A stretch of DNA of 64,000 nt from Effrenium voratum (lineage: Eukaryota; Sar; Dinophyceae; Suessiales; Symbiodiniaceae), in contig CAUJNA010002791.1 of NCBI GenBank assembly GCA_963377175.1, positions 186,001-250,000 on the forward strand, written 5' to 3'. Made by a program: the position numbers and the translations under genes. Shown here in pieces: positions 23,991 through 36,352 of this stretch. Positions within the stretch are counted from its first letter, which is position 1. Every line of letters begins with the position of its first letter. The notes under the pieces are model-generated. The model had not been told where the DNA came from. It ran no database searches and saw only the letters and a list, made by a program, of their open reading frames with translations.

Positions 23991-25206
23991 TTGCCTTTGG
24001 GCTTAGGAAGCGGACCTTGATTTGCAACCGTACGTCTGAGTTAAAGTCCGGCACTGCCAGCTGAGGCATTTTGGCGCATTTTTGAGATATGTTTGGGGTC
24101 CTGCACAGGGCGTTTTCCACACCTGAGCCCAGGCTAGTCTACACCAAGTACCCCTCGAAGCGGCAGGACGACTGCCACCACATCCGACAGCCAAAGAAGG
24201 CGCCTCCCCTCGCGTCAGAGAGCGCAGCTCAGCGGAAGCTGGGCAATGAAATTCGGAGTCAAAAGGCTTGTTATTGAAATCATCAGTGGGCAAAACAGGT
24301 AGCGGGCGCAAAGTCGATTTCTGCGTTGAGACCGCAACAGAAGGTTTGTTATGAGCAGAGTGCGTAGGATGGGGTAGTCACTGGCTACCCGTGACGTATT
24401 GAGGGTCCACATGTTTAAGCGTGCTGCCCGTAACCAAGGATATTTGCTCTTCTTGTTGACGTTGGCACCCTTGCTAGGGGGCTCTTGTCAGCTACTAATG
24501 GAGGGCCGCATCCAGAGACAATCTTGCAGGCGGAGCCGGCGACCGCCACGCGTTGGAATCGGGAGATCACGTGAGTTCGCGCTAGTGTCCTTGGAGCGGC
24601 GAGAGGAGCCAAGCAGAAAAGTGATTTGTGATGCTGGGCAACATGTGCAGACTGGGGCAGTGGGTCCATTTCGTAGTGGGGCGACCAAAGAAGAAGGCTG
24701 GACGCCCTGCAAGCTTGACTTGGATCTGCCTCGAGTTCGGGCTTCAATCCCTGGCAGTAAATGTGTCTTGCTCAGCCATCTGATTTAGATTCGAGGCATA
24801 CGCATACCTGGTATTTGTGGGAGTGAGGCTTTTTTTGGAGAGGAGCACAAATCTGGAATACCACCCGTAACTCCCAGGTCAGCGCCGAAATCCGCGAGAG
24901 TCAGCAGACCCACACTCAGTGCGCCTGCGTCGCCTGGTTCAGTCGAGAGGGTTGTCGCAATGAAGAGGACTTCTTTTGAACCCCTTTGGAAGGTTTGGAA
25001 GGTAGTCGCCAGCTGGAGTGGATCCGCGACTAGGCAGAGGATTGCTGAAGCATTTCTTCCAATTCATCCCGAATGGTGGTTAGCAATCCCTTGGGTTTCC
25101 TGACAGATACACGGGAGCACTCAGGGCAGGCTTCAGGAAGAAAGGAGTTACGCCTCGGGGATGGATCAGTCCAATAAGCAGCTCGAGGCCTCAGAGATCG
25201 TAGAAA
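23991..25206. other. Spacer between CFA-synthase-like gene and LAGLIDADG ORF
   Basis: Presumably includes the 3' untranslated region of the upstream gene. The 129-codon + frame at 24399-24788 has a short hydrophobic start but no recognisable domain. No terminator or polyadenylation signal can be named. Confidence 0.5.
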
Positions 25207-26526
25207 ATGGCCACCACGCAGCTCCATCGAAGTGCTGCTTTGCCTTCCGGCCTTCCCCGTTTGTTTCCTCTCGTTTTCCTTCTCTCTCCAGGCTCCATTT
25301 TAGGAGTTTTAGCGTGCCTGCCGAGCAGCACCGCAAAGTGGAGTGTGGAGACGTCCATTCCGCACAAGCAGCATTTGAAGAAGCTTGAGGTCATCAGCAA
25401 ACGTTTGCAGACGATGCGAACATTGAAGTGGCCCCGCATTTCGCATTTTGAGGCAGGAGCTGCGAGCTACGCGCTGCCACTCCAATGGAAGGAAGACCCC
25501 TCCGAAGCGTTACTTGAGTCCAAACGTGCATATTTGGCGGGATTCTTTGACGGGGATGGATGTGTGTCTGGCCTGACCGATCTGTCCGGTTGCAGGCTGA
25601 CTGTTGGGCAGAGAGCCTCCGCTGCTGAGGTGTTGTTGCTTTTCTTGCGCTGCTTTGGTGGAACTATTTGCTTGCTGAGAAGTGGTGAAGGGATGAGGCA
25701 GCCAATGCTTCGTTGGGTGGTCTATGGAGGCAGAGCACGGTCAGCGGCTGCCTCTTTGGCAATTTTCAGTCTCACGAAGCGGGAGCAATTGCAGATTGCA
25801 GCAGAATGGCCGGACTGTCCCAATGAACGTCGCTCTTGCCAGGAAAGTTTAAAGGTGAAAAAGATTCGTCCCAACATGGATTCTCATCTGCCCCTTTCGT
25901 GGTCGTACCTAGCAGGTTTCTTTGACGCTGAAGGATGTATCAAGGTTCGGTCCTGTAGTAGCGGAATTGTGCTCGACTTGGCGCAGAGAGACTCTCCCAT
26001 ACTTGATGCAATTTGCTCGTTCCTGCGGGAGAACGTTTCGGCATGCAGCGGCTTATATGTACATCAGGTGTCTGCTGCTTACTATCGTTGCTCAATTTCC
26101 AGGAGGGAGGCCAGCCTGGTTCTGCATCGCCTCGTGTCAGCTGGTCTTTTGCAAAAACGCAATGCAGCCGAGCATGTACGTACGGCCACGTTCCATGCAT
26201 CTGTGCGTGTTGGCAGCGAGAACAACAAAGGTAACCAGTCACGGTATAAGAAGCTGGATTCGGACGGCTGTGAAAGAGCGCGACACATAAATACACTGAA
26301 CACTAGGTTACGCAAAGCCCGCTTGGACAATCTGTACGAGCACGTGCAACAGTTGCAGACTCGACTTGCAGTTGCACGGCTGGATCACGCCGTCCGCACG
26401 CTGCAGTGCCGCATCCACAAGGTTCGCCTTGACATTGCTTGGCTGACAGGTTTGCACACCAGCAATGGTGCAGCATCGTTGTTTCCGGATTTGCCGGCAG
26501 CGGCGCTGGAACTGCAAAAAAAATGA
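25207..26526 (+). CDS. Two-motif LAGLIDADG homing endonuclease-like protein, intronless
   Basis: LAGLIDADG endonucleases cut long DNA sites and usually spread introns or inteins. This uninterrupted 439-codon frame has two copies of the hallmark helix: LAGFFDGDG (residues 110-118, preceded by Tyr) and LAGFFDAEG (235-243), about 125 residues apart as in single-chain two-domain members. The acidic residue at the eighth position of each motif, which binds the catalytic metal, is kept (Asp117, Glu242), so activity is possible. Residues 1-70 are not recognised and include a hydrophobic stretch; a second in-frame Met is residue 70 (25414). Residues 366-420 form a charged, probably helical tail with three RLD-centred repeats (RLD at 372, 391, 407). 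It stands alone between ordinary multi-exon genes, not inside a visible group I intron or intein. It may be a free-standing mobile gene, a domesticated nuclease or a DNA-binding derivative. Its lack of introns fits recent arrival. Confidence 0.85.
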   Translation: MATTQLHRSAALPSGLPRLFPLVFLLSPGSILGVLACLPSSTAKWSVETSIPHKQHLKKLEVISKRLQTMRTLKWPRISHFEAGAASYALPLQWKEDPSEALLESKRAYLAGFFDGDGCVSGLTDLSGCRLTVGQRASAAEVLLLFLRCFGGTICLLRSGEGMRQPMLRWVVYGGRARSAAASLAIFSLTKREQLQIAAEWPDCPNERRSCQESLKVKKIRPNMDSHLPLSWSYLAGFFDAEGCIKVRSCSSGIVLDLAQRDSPILDAICSFLRENVSACSGLYVHQVSAAYYRCSISRREASLVLHRLVSAGLLQKRNAAEHVRTATFHASVRVGSENNKGNQSRYKKLDSDGCERARHINTLNTRLRKARLDNLYEHVQQLQTRLAVARLDHAVRTLQCRIHKVRLDIAWLTGLHTSNGAASLFPDLPAAALELQKK

Positions 26527-27837
26527 CCTGAGCCTTGAGCGGGGTTGAGCGTCAAGTGACCTTCTTTGATGCACCTACGGATCCAAGTTGAAGAGCTGGT
26601 GCGCTTGGTGCGCCAATGTATCCATCATTGATTTCACGAACCAGAATCAGGCGATGCGCCAACTTAGCAGGCAGTTGGCACGACTTACTTGTTGTACGGA
26701 GTTGTCCTTTCACATGTTGCAAGCAGTTCGTTCAGAAGCTTGTGCGAAAGCCCCCATTCGACTAAACCATAGTCACATGCCATGTCTGATTCGGCAGCAA
26801 TTCACTCGGCACTGATTGCAACTCTCAGCAAATGGTCAAGGCATGATTGCTCAGATGCCCGCATTTTGTTGTCCCTGCTTCATCTTCTTAACTCCCTAAA
26901 TGTTTTGCTCTTTGCCTATGATCCATGCGAGGATTTATTTGAGAAAAACATATCTTGACACGGTGGAGAAATGATGTCAGTCGTGGTTGCCTGGGTGCTC
27001 AACATGGCCCCTGCTTGCCAAGTGTTGGCATCTGAGGACCTTCCGGCGTCAACCCTGAGGCTGGTCCTGGGGTCTTTGGCCTGGGAAGGCTTCGAGCCCA
27101 AGTCGCATGGACTCGGCAGAAACCAACGCACCCTCCAACAAAAACCAAAAAGGCACTGAAAGGACTAAATTCTGAGACGAGATGGGCGAAGCAGTTGGAA
27201 CCTTGAGCTGAGATGTCGGAAGTCCGGAGGAGAAGACAAGATCACGCTCCTGTTTAAGCACATTTGATGCGTGCTTCAGCGTCATTTGGAATGCTTTGGC
27301 CTAGGGGTCTTCTCTTCAGCTTTGTCCAGTAAAGGTACGTACGCAATGAGTTCACGGCCTTGCCAGGACCGAGCCAATCGCTCGACAGCCTCCGGCGGGC
27401 AGCGGCCTTGGTTCAGTGGTGAGGGATGACAGTGGTTTCAGATGGGCACATTTGCAGTCTTCAACTTGGCTTCAGGGACTGTGGTGGCTCTGAACCTGAA
27501 ATTCTCTCATTTTGAGCTGTACCTCCTTTGTTGTCAGCCTCGGATGAGTTTTGCACACAAGTCCGAGGTTGGCAACGCCAAGGAGCCGCAAAGTGGAGCT
27601 TCAAGAAGCCGGCTCCGGGAAAGTGTCAAATCTACGGACCCCTTTGAAGTGTGGATTACCCATTGGTTTCCGTTTTGTTCCGCATTGGTGTCCTTCTTGC
27701 TTGCGTTTTGTTTCCGCCTATAGTTGTCAGCCAGTTGTTCCTATGCCATCCAAACGGGGTCTTTGGTTGTGATGTTCCCTCCTTACCTACCCAGCGCATA
27801 CTTCCTGTAACCATTTTTTTTGAAGACTTGCCTGCTG

Positions 27838-27900
27838 GTTGATGCTCTGCACGTTGATGCTCTGCACGTTGATGCTCTGCACGTTGATGCTCTGCACGTT
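27838..27900. repeat. 15-base tandem repeat, 4 copies
   Basis: GTTGATGCTCTGCAC is repeated four times without error, followed by a partial copy. On the minus strand it translates as AEHQR repeats. It looks like a simple minisatellite. Confidence 0.95.
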
Positions 27901-28174
27901 GTTCCACACATTCATTGCTTTCGGGATATGCGGAGATCAAACAGGCTGCCTCTCACCTAGATTTTGTTGGAGTCTAAAGTATTCTATCCTAGAGTATCGT
28001 CAGCTTTGATCTGTTTGATGGTCCACAAGAGCTCCAGGATTTAGTTCGATCTGATCACCTCGCCAATAAAAGTGTGAGGTGTGCACACTCTCTTGGGGGT
28101 CGCTTCATTTTCATCAAGCGGAGAAGTCAACCTCAAATTGGGGGCTCCGGCCGCTCTTCTTTCGATCGGACCAG

Positions 28175-29420
28175 GAAGCCGCCTGCAGCTGCTCCAAAGG
28201 TTCAGCCGAAGGCCAGTGGCATGGCGAAGAAAACCGCCAACCGTTGCTTTTGCAAGAACCCAGCCACCTCCACCAGCCCCCATCCATCTCCTCTCAACAC
28301 TTGTCTAGCTCAATCTGCAATTGTTCGCTGCTCTTCAAAGGTGCAGGCCATGTGCATATTTGCCTCATGCGAGGCAGTCTCTTGTTTCCCCGTGTTTATG
28401 ATGTGTTGACCGTTGTATGGCTTGCTGGCCCTGCACAAGCAGTCCATTTCGTCACTTGACATCAGCCGATGCTGACGATGCAGGTATCGGCAAATGCCCC
28501 CCTTGGGCATGCGCCACACATTGCGGATGTGAGCAAGACATTTGGTTTCCTGCTGACGGAGCCCGTGCCAGGCGTCTCCAAAGCTCTCAGCGGCTAAGAG
28601 CCCAGGCCACCTGCTCGGTCGATTGGCCGCTCTCGTTCTGCAAGCTTGTGAGAACTCATCGTCGAAGCAGCTGGCGTTGATGCCTCGAGATGTTACAATT
28701 TATAACTAGTACCCTCCTCCTTCCTGCATGCTCCTCAGCGCAAGGTTCCTTTCACAGTTCACGCGCTGCATATGTATTGCCTGCTTGATTTTCCGCCAAT
28801 ATTCTGCACTGACCCGTATTCAGATTGCGGCGATGCTTTCTGGGTCAATAAGGGTATATAATACACCCGGAAAGATGGTCGGTGGACAGAAATCCCCATG
28901 TAAGAATGGTGCACACGCACCCCTACTGTGCCGGTGTTTGTTTCCTTTCGCTCGCCGAGGCCCAGTACCCCGCGTGTCCAAAGGGTGGGTGGCCCTGGTT
29001 TCCTGCGGAGAGCGACTTCGGCTTCGGGGCACTGACTTGGAAACCCCAGAGTTCTTGCGATGTGTTGGCCAAGGCGTGAAGGCAGTGCTGGTGGCCAGCC
29101 CAAGGCACGCCTTTCAAGGAATTCTTGGGCTCCATTCAGCTTTTTCTGTGGGAAGCCCCTTGGAGCCCTTGTGACAGCTCCTGAAAGTATTGGTTGCTAG
29201 TGCGTACGGCGTTGTTGTCAAGGGTTGCGCACGGTGATGCTGTTGGCAAGACCATCGATTTATTCAGCATACATCTTGGGGCTGGTTCTATCGGGATATC
29301 ATCCGACAGCATCCCGCGCAGGCTGAGCCTAAGCCAAAGCCGAAGCCGAAGGCCAAGGACGCCCCAAAGCAACCCGGTTGCAAGAAAGACTCAAGCATGT
29401 CGTGGAAGGGCATGGCTTGA
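28175..29420 (+). other. Possible exons of an unrecognised gene
   Basis: Three stretches follow AG acceptor-like sites and read like protein: 28175-28256 (PAAAPKVQPKASGMAKK then NRCFCK), 28974-29046 (YPACPKGGWPWFPAESDFG) and about 29310-29420 (AEPKPKPKPKAKDAPKQP, ending KGMA and a stop). They could be Pro/Lys-rich linkers and a C-terminus of one gene, but phases do not join clearly and other frames are also open. No family is recognised. Confidence 0.22.
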
Positions 29421-32285
29421 ATCATTACTGTACTTATAGAGCCAACACATTGCTAAGAGCTCTGCAAGTATGCAAGTAGGAAAGGCCACATGTGCAAGGA
29501 AGTTCGGAGGTTCCTTGCCTTTTGTCTGTCTTTGTTCAAGCTAGGCCGTTGGAAGCTGTTCTTTGGGTTTCCATGCGGTGTGGTGCAAGGATGGGCGAGA
29601 GTCGGGAGCTGAAATCGCGGGCATTGAGCAGTCTCTCAGTGGGCCCGTTTGGGCTTCTCTTGAAAAGGCGGAGCCTCCAGCTTGGTTCCCTCCAAATCGG
29701 GGGCCTTTTGCCCGTTTTTTGAAGCATTTCAATGTCACAGAGTCATCCCAGAAAGGGCGCCGTCGTTTGGGGCAGCTCGGGTGCCAGCGCTCGCGCGCGC
29801 GCGTGTCCGCTGCTTCCTATGAGGTTCCGAGCGGCGTCGCGGCGCCATGCGGAACGGCCCGCTGCCCTGGGGAGAAGGGTGGGACCGGTGCAGAACTCGA
29901 TTTGTCTCCATTGGGGCGCCCCAATTGGGTGTTACCTTGGTTTCCCTAGCAACCCCCACCAGCTCCAGAGAAGAAGACAACCTTTTGGAGTAAATGTGTT
30001 TTGCGGCCGCAGGAGCCTTGCTGTTTCGGCTGGGACTGGTGCTGGGCCAGTTTGTTGTTTGTTAAAGCTATTTCACAAGAAAAGCATGCTGTCTTGCTGG
30101 CACCTAGCAAAACATGTCAAATGTGCAAGTACCGCCTGCATGTCTAACAAATCCGTTAGAGCCAGCAAAGGTGGTGGTTGCCGGCCATTTCTTAATGTGC
30201 ATCACAACCTGATGCTGTACACTGTAAACTGACCATGAATTAGTTGAGCAAAGAGAATCGTCAGAGGGCAAGATGCAATGTTGGGCGTACGTCAGAACTG
30301 CTATCATGCTTGCAAATGCAATCTTCCGGCTGACTTGCGCATGTTTGTTGCGAATTGAGGTATCTGACTTTGTCAGTGCTTCTTCGGTTTGTGGTGGGCG
30401 CAGCTATGCTGTTGGAATGTGTTCTTTACACGGTGTTGCATTCTTCTGGCTCAGTCAGCGTTGATTGTAACCCCACGTAACCGACAGCGATATAGCTGTC
30501 CCCCAAAGACATGGGCAAACAAACAAAAGGTTCGAGGTCCTACAGGTACACACCGACGAGTATATAAGGTGAAGACACTGCCCATTGCCCCTCGAAAGGA
30601 GTTGGGCAAGGGAAGGGGACCTCGGAATCGGAATCACAAAATCACAGACTCTTAGTTTGTGACCCTTTGAGTTATACGTAATCACATCCAAAGCATATTG
30701 CAATCATGAGTTCAGTGCCTAAGGTCTTGTTGCTGGGACACCCCTCTACATATGTCTTTGTAATATGTTCATGTGTGCAATCTATATTCTATTATATTAT
30801 GTTATATTATATGTATATATATATATCTCATAGTGGCACACCAGCATGACATTGAGCCAGGAGGCATGTTGAGTCGAGTTGTGCACAATGATCTACACAT
30901 ACACGGGAGGATTACGAGCTTCGGAGCTTTGGGATCCGCGCCCAGGCGGCTCCATGGACGTGACACCTCAGGCGGAACCGCTTTTTGCGCTTTGGTTTTG
31001 CCGCGGCTTGCTTCTCAAATAGCGTGTCTTGCCCGGCTTGCACGGATCATGCAACAAATGCCCCTCAAACAAAGCGGTTGGTTTTCTTCGCAGGGGGGGG
31101 GAGTCGGTTGGAAACATGGAAGGACACAGTCTCAAAGAAATTTAGGATTCTGGCTTGCCTGCCCATGGGGAGAAGAACGAACAAGCTTTGAGCTGAGCAA
31201 GCTCACCAAGAATGACAACTATGAACTTCACAAAATGATTTCTTTGACGGACATGAAGCACGACGTTTGGTTGAACAAGTAAATTCTATCCCAGAGAGAG
31301 CGGGGGAGCGGCGGCACATGAAGCACTAAATTTGATGGCCCTAGATACTGTTCTGTTTAGCCTGGCCGCCCAAAGCCAGAAGAGGAGGACGCAACACTAA
31401 ACGAGGCAAAAGACGCCAACAGAGAAGGCAGCAACACTAAGATATTCTACATTTCTCAACAGTAGTCAACCCTATTCAGAAGAGTTGAAGAGTTGCTTGG
31501 TTGGGGGTAGGCTATTAATCAAAGGCTGGCATTGGTGGCTCGAACAGGAGCTTTGATGACGCGCTGCGAGCTTTCCCCCGGGGACACTCCATCCAGTGGA
31601 CATGGCGTGTGCCAAGAGTCCTGGAGAAGAAGAAGCAGATGTAAATGGTTGCGGTTCGGCTGAATGAGAAGCCGGATATTTGGATGTGATCGACAGGGCA
31701 GGCCTACTCCGTGGGTGAAATCAGAATCTTGTCGACAGTTCCAGGAACGATCGTAAGGGATGGGTGCAGCCTGTGGGGCCCAAGTGAGCCTATGAGCTCA
31801 CTCCAGCGCTTGGCAAAGGCCGTGGGGCCTGGCAACGGTATGCTTCAGAATGCCTTGGCCAACAAGCCATGGCACCAGGCTCAGGGAATGAATGCAGCAA
31901 GCAAGCGGCAAAGCAGCTAAAACCAGAGAACGAGCTGGACTGAGGAAACTTGCAAGAGGTACAGTACTGCACAACTGTCAGAAGATCTTCGCACCCCAGC
32001 GCTTTGTAGTGTCAGAGGCGGTCAGCTTGAGGCCGACGCCTGCTCATGTCCATGGAAGGGCCTCATGTGACTCTGAGCCTTTGTCAAGTTTTGTGGCAAA
32101 CGCTTCGCGCTGCCTGCCTCGGCCAGCGTCAGTCGCATATTGTTGGTTGGCTTAGACCTGTAGCCGTAAGCCGGGGCTGCCGCCCTCAAGGCCACATAGT
32201 CCAAGGGCAGCAGGTTGGGGCGGGGTCGGCGAAGAGCAAGGGGATGGGATAGTGCAAGAAGGGGCTTGCTTCAGGGCAGCTTGAG

Positions 32286-32785
32286 GCAGCTTTGGCCGGC
32301 GCTTAGCACTAGAGCCGCAGTCCGAGGGCAAACTGCCGCCGGCCAAGAAGGCTTGGGGGTCGCCTCCACGCTATCGCGCAGATATGCAGGACAACCTCAT
32401 CAAGGTCTCCGTCAAGGAGGAAAGTTTAGGACACGAGAGGGGAAGCTTGACGTAATCAAAGAGGGATCTCACCGCTTCCTAACCCCTCCGGCCAGTTTCT
32501 GACCTCCCTGGGGTCCTTGGGGGCGTTGGGCTCCAGCGAGCAGACGGTGCCGGGGCCCCACTCTGCAAACTCAAAGAGCTGAGGTTGAAGGTTTGCAAGT
32601 CTTTCTGAAGTGAACAATCTTGGCAATAGATTTGCTGGCAGAATGGGGAGGAAACGCAAGCTTAAGGGAATGGGCGCAGTTGCCGCGTGGGGGCATGGGG
32701 CCGGGGGGTCCTGTTCCGAGGTCGGTGAGCTTGGAGGCGGCGGCCGCAGACCTGTTGGAGGCGACAAGGGCCGCTAGAACTTCTG
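32286..32785 (+). other. Possible C-terminal exons of an unrecognised gene
   Basis: At 32300-32424 one + frame reads LPPAKKAWGSPPRYRADMQD then NLIKVSVKEES, up to a possible GT donor. At about 32508-32580 a frame reads SLGSLGALGSSEQTVPGPHS. At about 32664-32790 a frame reads PRSVSLEAAAADLLEATRAA, ending with TAA at 32788. GC content and residue use are more gene-like than in the surroundings, but alternative frames are open and no start or family is seen. Confidence 0.25.
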
Positions 32786-35700
32786 GCTCTTAAATTCCGG
32801 TAGCTCATGAAACCTAATTAAAGAGAAAAATGCAGGATTTGTGATTCTGATTCTATGGCTCACAGACCTGGAAACAATGTGCAAAGGCAACACGCCTTCC
32901 CAAGTTCCCAGCTACTCTAAGACAAGCTGACTTTGCCCGGGAAGCTGAGCAGGTACATGTGCCAACCAGTTGGATAAAAAAGACATATTTTACGAGGTAT
33001 TGAAGATATGCCACTTTCACAAAGCAAAAGCAGCAGCGCATTCACCTATGTATTAATATTGAAGGAGCATTGGATTATCTACAAGGATTGCAGGTTCAGA
33101 TAGTGTACCTACGTAATGTAAATGCACAACTAGATTTAGACTAGTATCGATGACTACACTGATAATACTGACAACAACTTCAAGGTGAAGACGTACGTGT
33201 ATTATTGGGACTGATGAAGCTGAAGATGCCCAAAATATAGGTCTGCAATTGTGGTTCATACTTTGCGGCATTGCTATCAAAGCTGTTAATGATATTATTG
33301 TCATCACACTATTGCTACTGTTTGGGTTTGATGCCATCATGCCATTGCATTGTTTTGATAGTTGTAAATGTGCATCGCCAAGTCAATTTTCTACGCGCAG
33401 GTTGAGTTCTCCAAGTGCCTCTTCTCGACCCAATGTCCATCCCACATACCGCAGGAGCCTCAGCAAGTGGCAATCATCGGGCTCTTGCACTTGGCATTTC
33501 CAACCATTTCGCAGTGAACTGGGGTAAAACCAGTTGTTTTTTTGCCTGGCCGGACACTGTCCATGTCTTCGTCCAATCATGCTTATTGCTGGTAAAAGAG
33601 CTGCCAATTCATCGGCAGCCTGTCGAGCGCAGCGGGCTCCAAAACGCGCGTCTTCACCCTTTGACACCTGGGGAAACAAGTGTGCCGCAAAACGCGCGGA
33701 TCCGCTCTTTCAAGGGATCAATGTTGGCACGCTTCCAGAGAAAACAGATACATCACCTTTGTCCTTTGGTGTCCAGTTGGGGGGATCCTACGAGGGCCCC
33801 TCAAAAGTTCCGACTGACATATGGATGCGTGTCAGTCACCCGTGAGGCCCGCCATCGACATGCCACCGGCAGACACCACGCTCCGGAAGTTCGCAGCGGT
33901 GGTGGCGCCGGGCTGAGCGGCCGAGCGGTTGAATCCATTGCGTCCATTAAAATTAGCCTAAGTTTAAGGCCTTGTGCACTGCAGCTGATGTAGTTCGGAA
34001 CAGTGATGTGGATAATATGCCCAGGAGCGTGTCCTGCCAGCGGGCAACAAGGAGGCCAGTTGCTTGCATTTGTGTGCATTTGGAAAAGCACAAAATTGTC
34101 ATGTCAGGCAGGCTGCATCTTTTGCTGCGGAGTGAGAACTCAGCTATATACTGGCATTTCTGACGCGAGATAAGTAGGGGAACTGCTGAAATTGAGGGTG
34201 GTTTTCAGTTGAAATACAACCCCAAAACGGGTATCCCAAAAGAAGGACATACCCTGGTGGCCTGAGAAAGCTGAGTGCCCCTGCAGGTGCAGCCGAAGCC
34301 CAGGCGAGTTGCAGTTGGCAAGGGAGTCTAAGAATTAAATAACTTGGATATGGTGGTGTTTGTTTAGCTCAGGACAACAGCCCTTCCCCCTCCCGCGGGC
34401 CCTCTGGGCGTATGTTCGGATTTGAAGAAGAGACAGAGGGAAGAGCCCCCAATTCCGACACGTGCATTTGACATCACAGACTGGGAGCCATCATAGGCAA
34501 TGGCATCCATCCGTGTTTGGTGGTAGCCACCAGGCGTGAGGAGTTTGTGGTTTGTTTGAGTTGTTTTTGGCTTCTACAGTGGAGAGCGTTCACTTCATGA
34601 CAAGGTTATCAAGTGATATAGGCTTGGTGGCAATCACTGCCACCTAACCAAGTCTCAACTGACTTATCTTGTGGGATGTACTGTGCAATTCGTTCCCCAT
34701 AATTTCTACGGCCACCCCTAACAATAAAGGCCCCCTTGGGCAAAAGAAACACAGATGCTATTCTGGTGTCCCCGGTTCCAGGTTTGGGACGTCACGTCTC
34801 GTGTTTTGTTCACTTCTGGGTGGGTCCAGGCTGCTGGGTTTGGACACTTCCCGGCGGGTTCGCTCAGAGCAGAGGGTCTGGTCGTTGGGAGAAATCGCAA
34901 GTTTGATATTGGTTTAGAGTTGGCCTATTCTGGTTTAGTATCGGGCCCGCTGGGGTTGTGATTCATTCTTATTGTTGTCATTAGGTGGACCTTGTTTTTG
35001 TGGGGGAACGGATCATCGTTTCTTGGTCCGACATGAAACAAGCCAACTTCAATGCAATGTGCGATAGAACGGCGTTCTGCGTATCAATCTGAGTCCTTGC
35101 AAAGTTTGGTTTTTTGGCCAGGCTTCCCCCCGAGGCGAGCTGATGAGTAACATCCAGCACATGTCACATTAGGATGTGGACAAAACCCAGCCTCAACTCA
35201 GGATCCCAAAAGAGAAGACGCATTTCGCTCCGCTTGGCCGGGGCCCGACCCAAATCTGCCAGGTCTTTGCTGAACCTTGCATGAGGCGCTGCAATCCTGC
35301 AATCGGATGCTGTTGTTTGGCACCTCATGATGCAGGGGCCGCCTTATGCAAAGCGGTTGAATCACAGTTCAATACCTGGGCCCTCACCCACGAGAGGGCC
35401 TTTAGGACATGCCTCACAGCAAGTGGTTGGCGCAGAGGGACCCACGAAAAACAACCCCAACCAATTGGTCCCACCCACCTGCTTCCAATGTGACTCGGAG
35501 AACGTTGTTGGGCTGAGGCTTCTCTGATTCAATATTTGGGGAGTTCGAGTGTCCCATCTTAAGTTGAATCTGCAGAGCATGTGTGGGTTATCCAATCTCC
35601 TGAACTCTGCAACCTGGAGGTTTGGAATCAAGCGATGCACATCAATCACCTATCACATTGAATTTGGCCATGCACGGTATTTGTTTCTTGTCACTTCGCT

Positions 35701-36352
35701 TTATGGCTGCCTTGTAGCGAAGGTCCGACATGCTCTCAACAGAGTGATGTGATCCTGAGCCGAGTGCATAGAGCAGCCACCGCGAGGAGAAAGAAGATGC
35801 GCGCTCGCACAACATACTGTATGAGTTTCCAGGCGGATGACAGTATTCAACATGATCCTGGCACGCTTGGACAGCCAGGATCCTGGAAGGACCTTTCCAG
35901 GCTTCAGAGTCGACTTTGGAGTTCGTTGATATGCTGGGTCGCATACGCAGCTGCTTCGGAAAACAAGCAGGCAGCTGGGGCACCTCAGGGTAAAATCATT
36001 TAGGGAAACTATGGTAAAAAGTGATCACTTTTCGGGTAAATGGCCCCCAAACGACTAAGCATTTCAAGTTTGCCCAGATACTTTGCCTTCGCCCTGTCAC
36101 AGGCCATGCAGGACAGGGTCTTGTCTGTTTGTCGCTCTGGCAAAATCAGGGAGAGAGGGACAGGGAGAGCAGTCTTACATCCCCGCCCCCGCGGGAGACG
36201 CCGGAGTGGTCCGCCATGTGCTGGGAGATATCTCTAGGCTTGCTGAGGGCCTGACGTACTCCACGACCAATGAATGAATCAATTACGTTTGCGAAGCCGC
36301 AGCTTGGATCAAGCATGATCAAGCATTTCTGTTCCAGGCCCTTCCAGCTGTC

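Larger units (their letters stand above)
26527..36352. other. Long gene-poor stretch with scattered possible exons
   Basis: No gene model can be built. Short stretches look coding on the + strand but do not join: see the entries at 28175-29420 and 32286-32785. Others are 31548-31632 (reads SFDDALRAFPRGHSIQWTWR, after an acceptor-like CAG) and 33843-33920 (reads IDMPPADTTLRKFAAVVAPG then stop). AT-rich runs occur at 30785-30835 and 32820-33320. The rest shows nothing recognisable. Confidence 0.4.

Noticed and set aside
24399..24788. 129-codon + frame with a hydrophobic start (GYLLFLLTLAPLLGG).
   Set aside because: No similarity recognised after the start and an overlapping minus frame is equally open.
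27838..27900. Regular short direct repeats as a possible CRISPR-like array.
   Set aside because: The 15-base units abut without spacers; it is a plain minisatellite in a eukaryotic genome.
30520..30560. GGTTCGAGGTCC, like a tRNA B box.
   Set aside because: No matching A box, anticodon stem or acceptor pairing could be built around it.
33415..33993. 192-codon + frame.
   Set aside because: No domain, mixed composition, and a different frame looks more coding at its 3' end; treated as chance.
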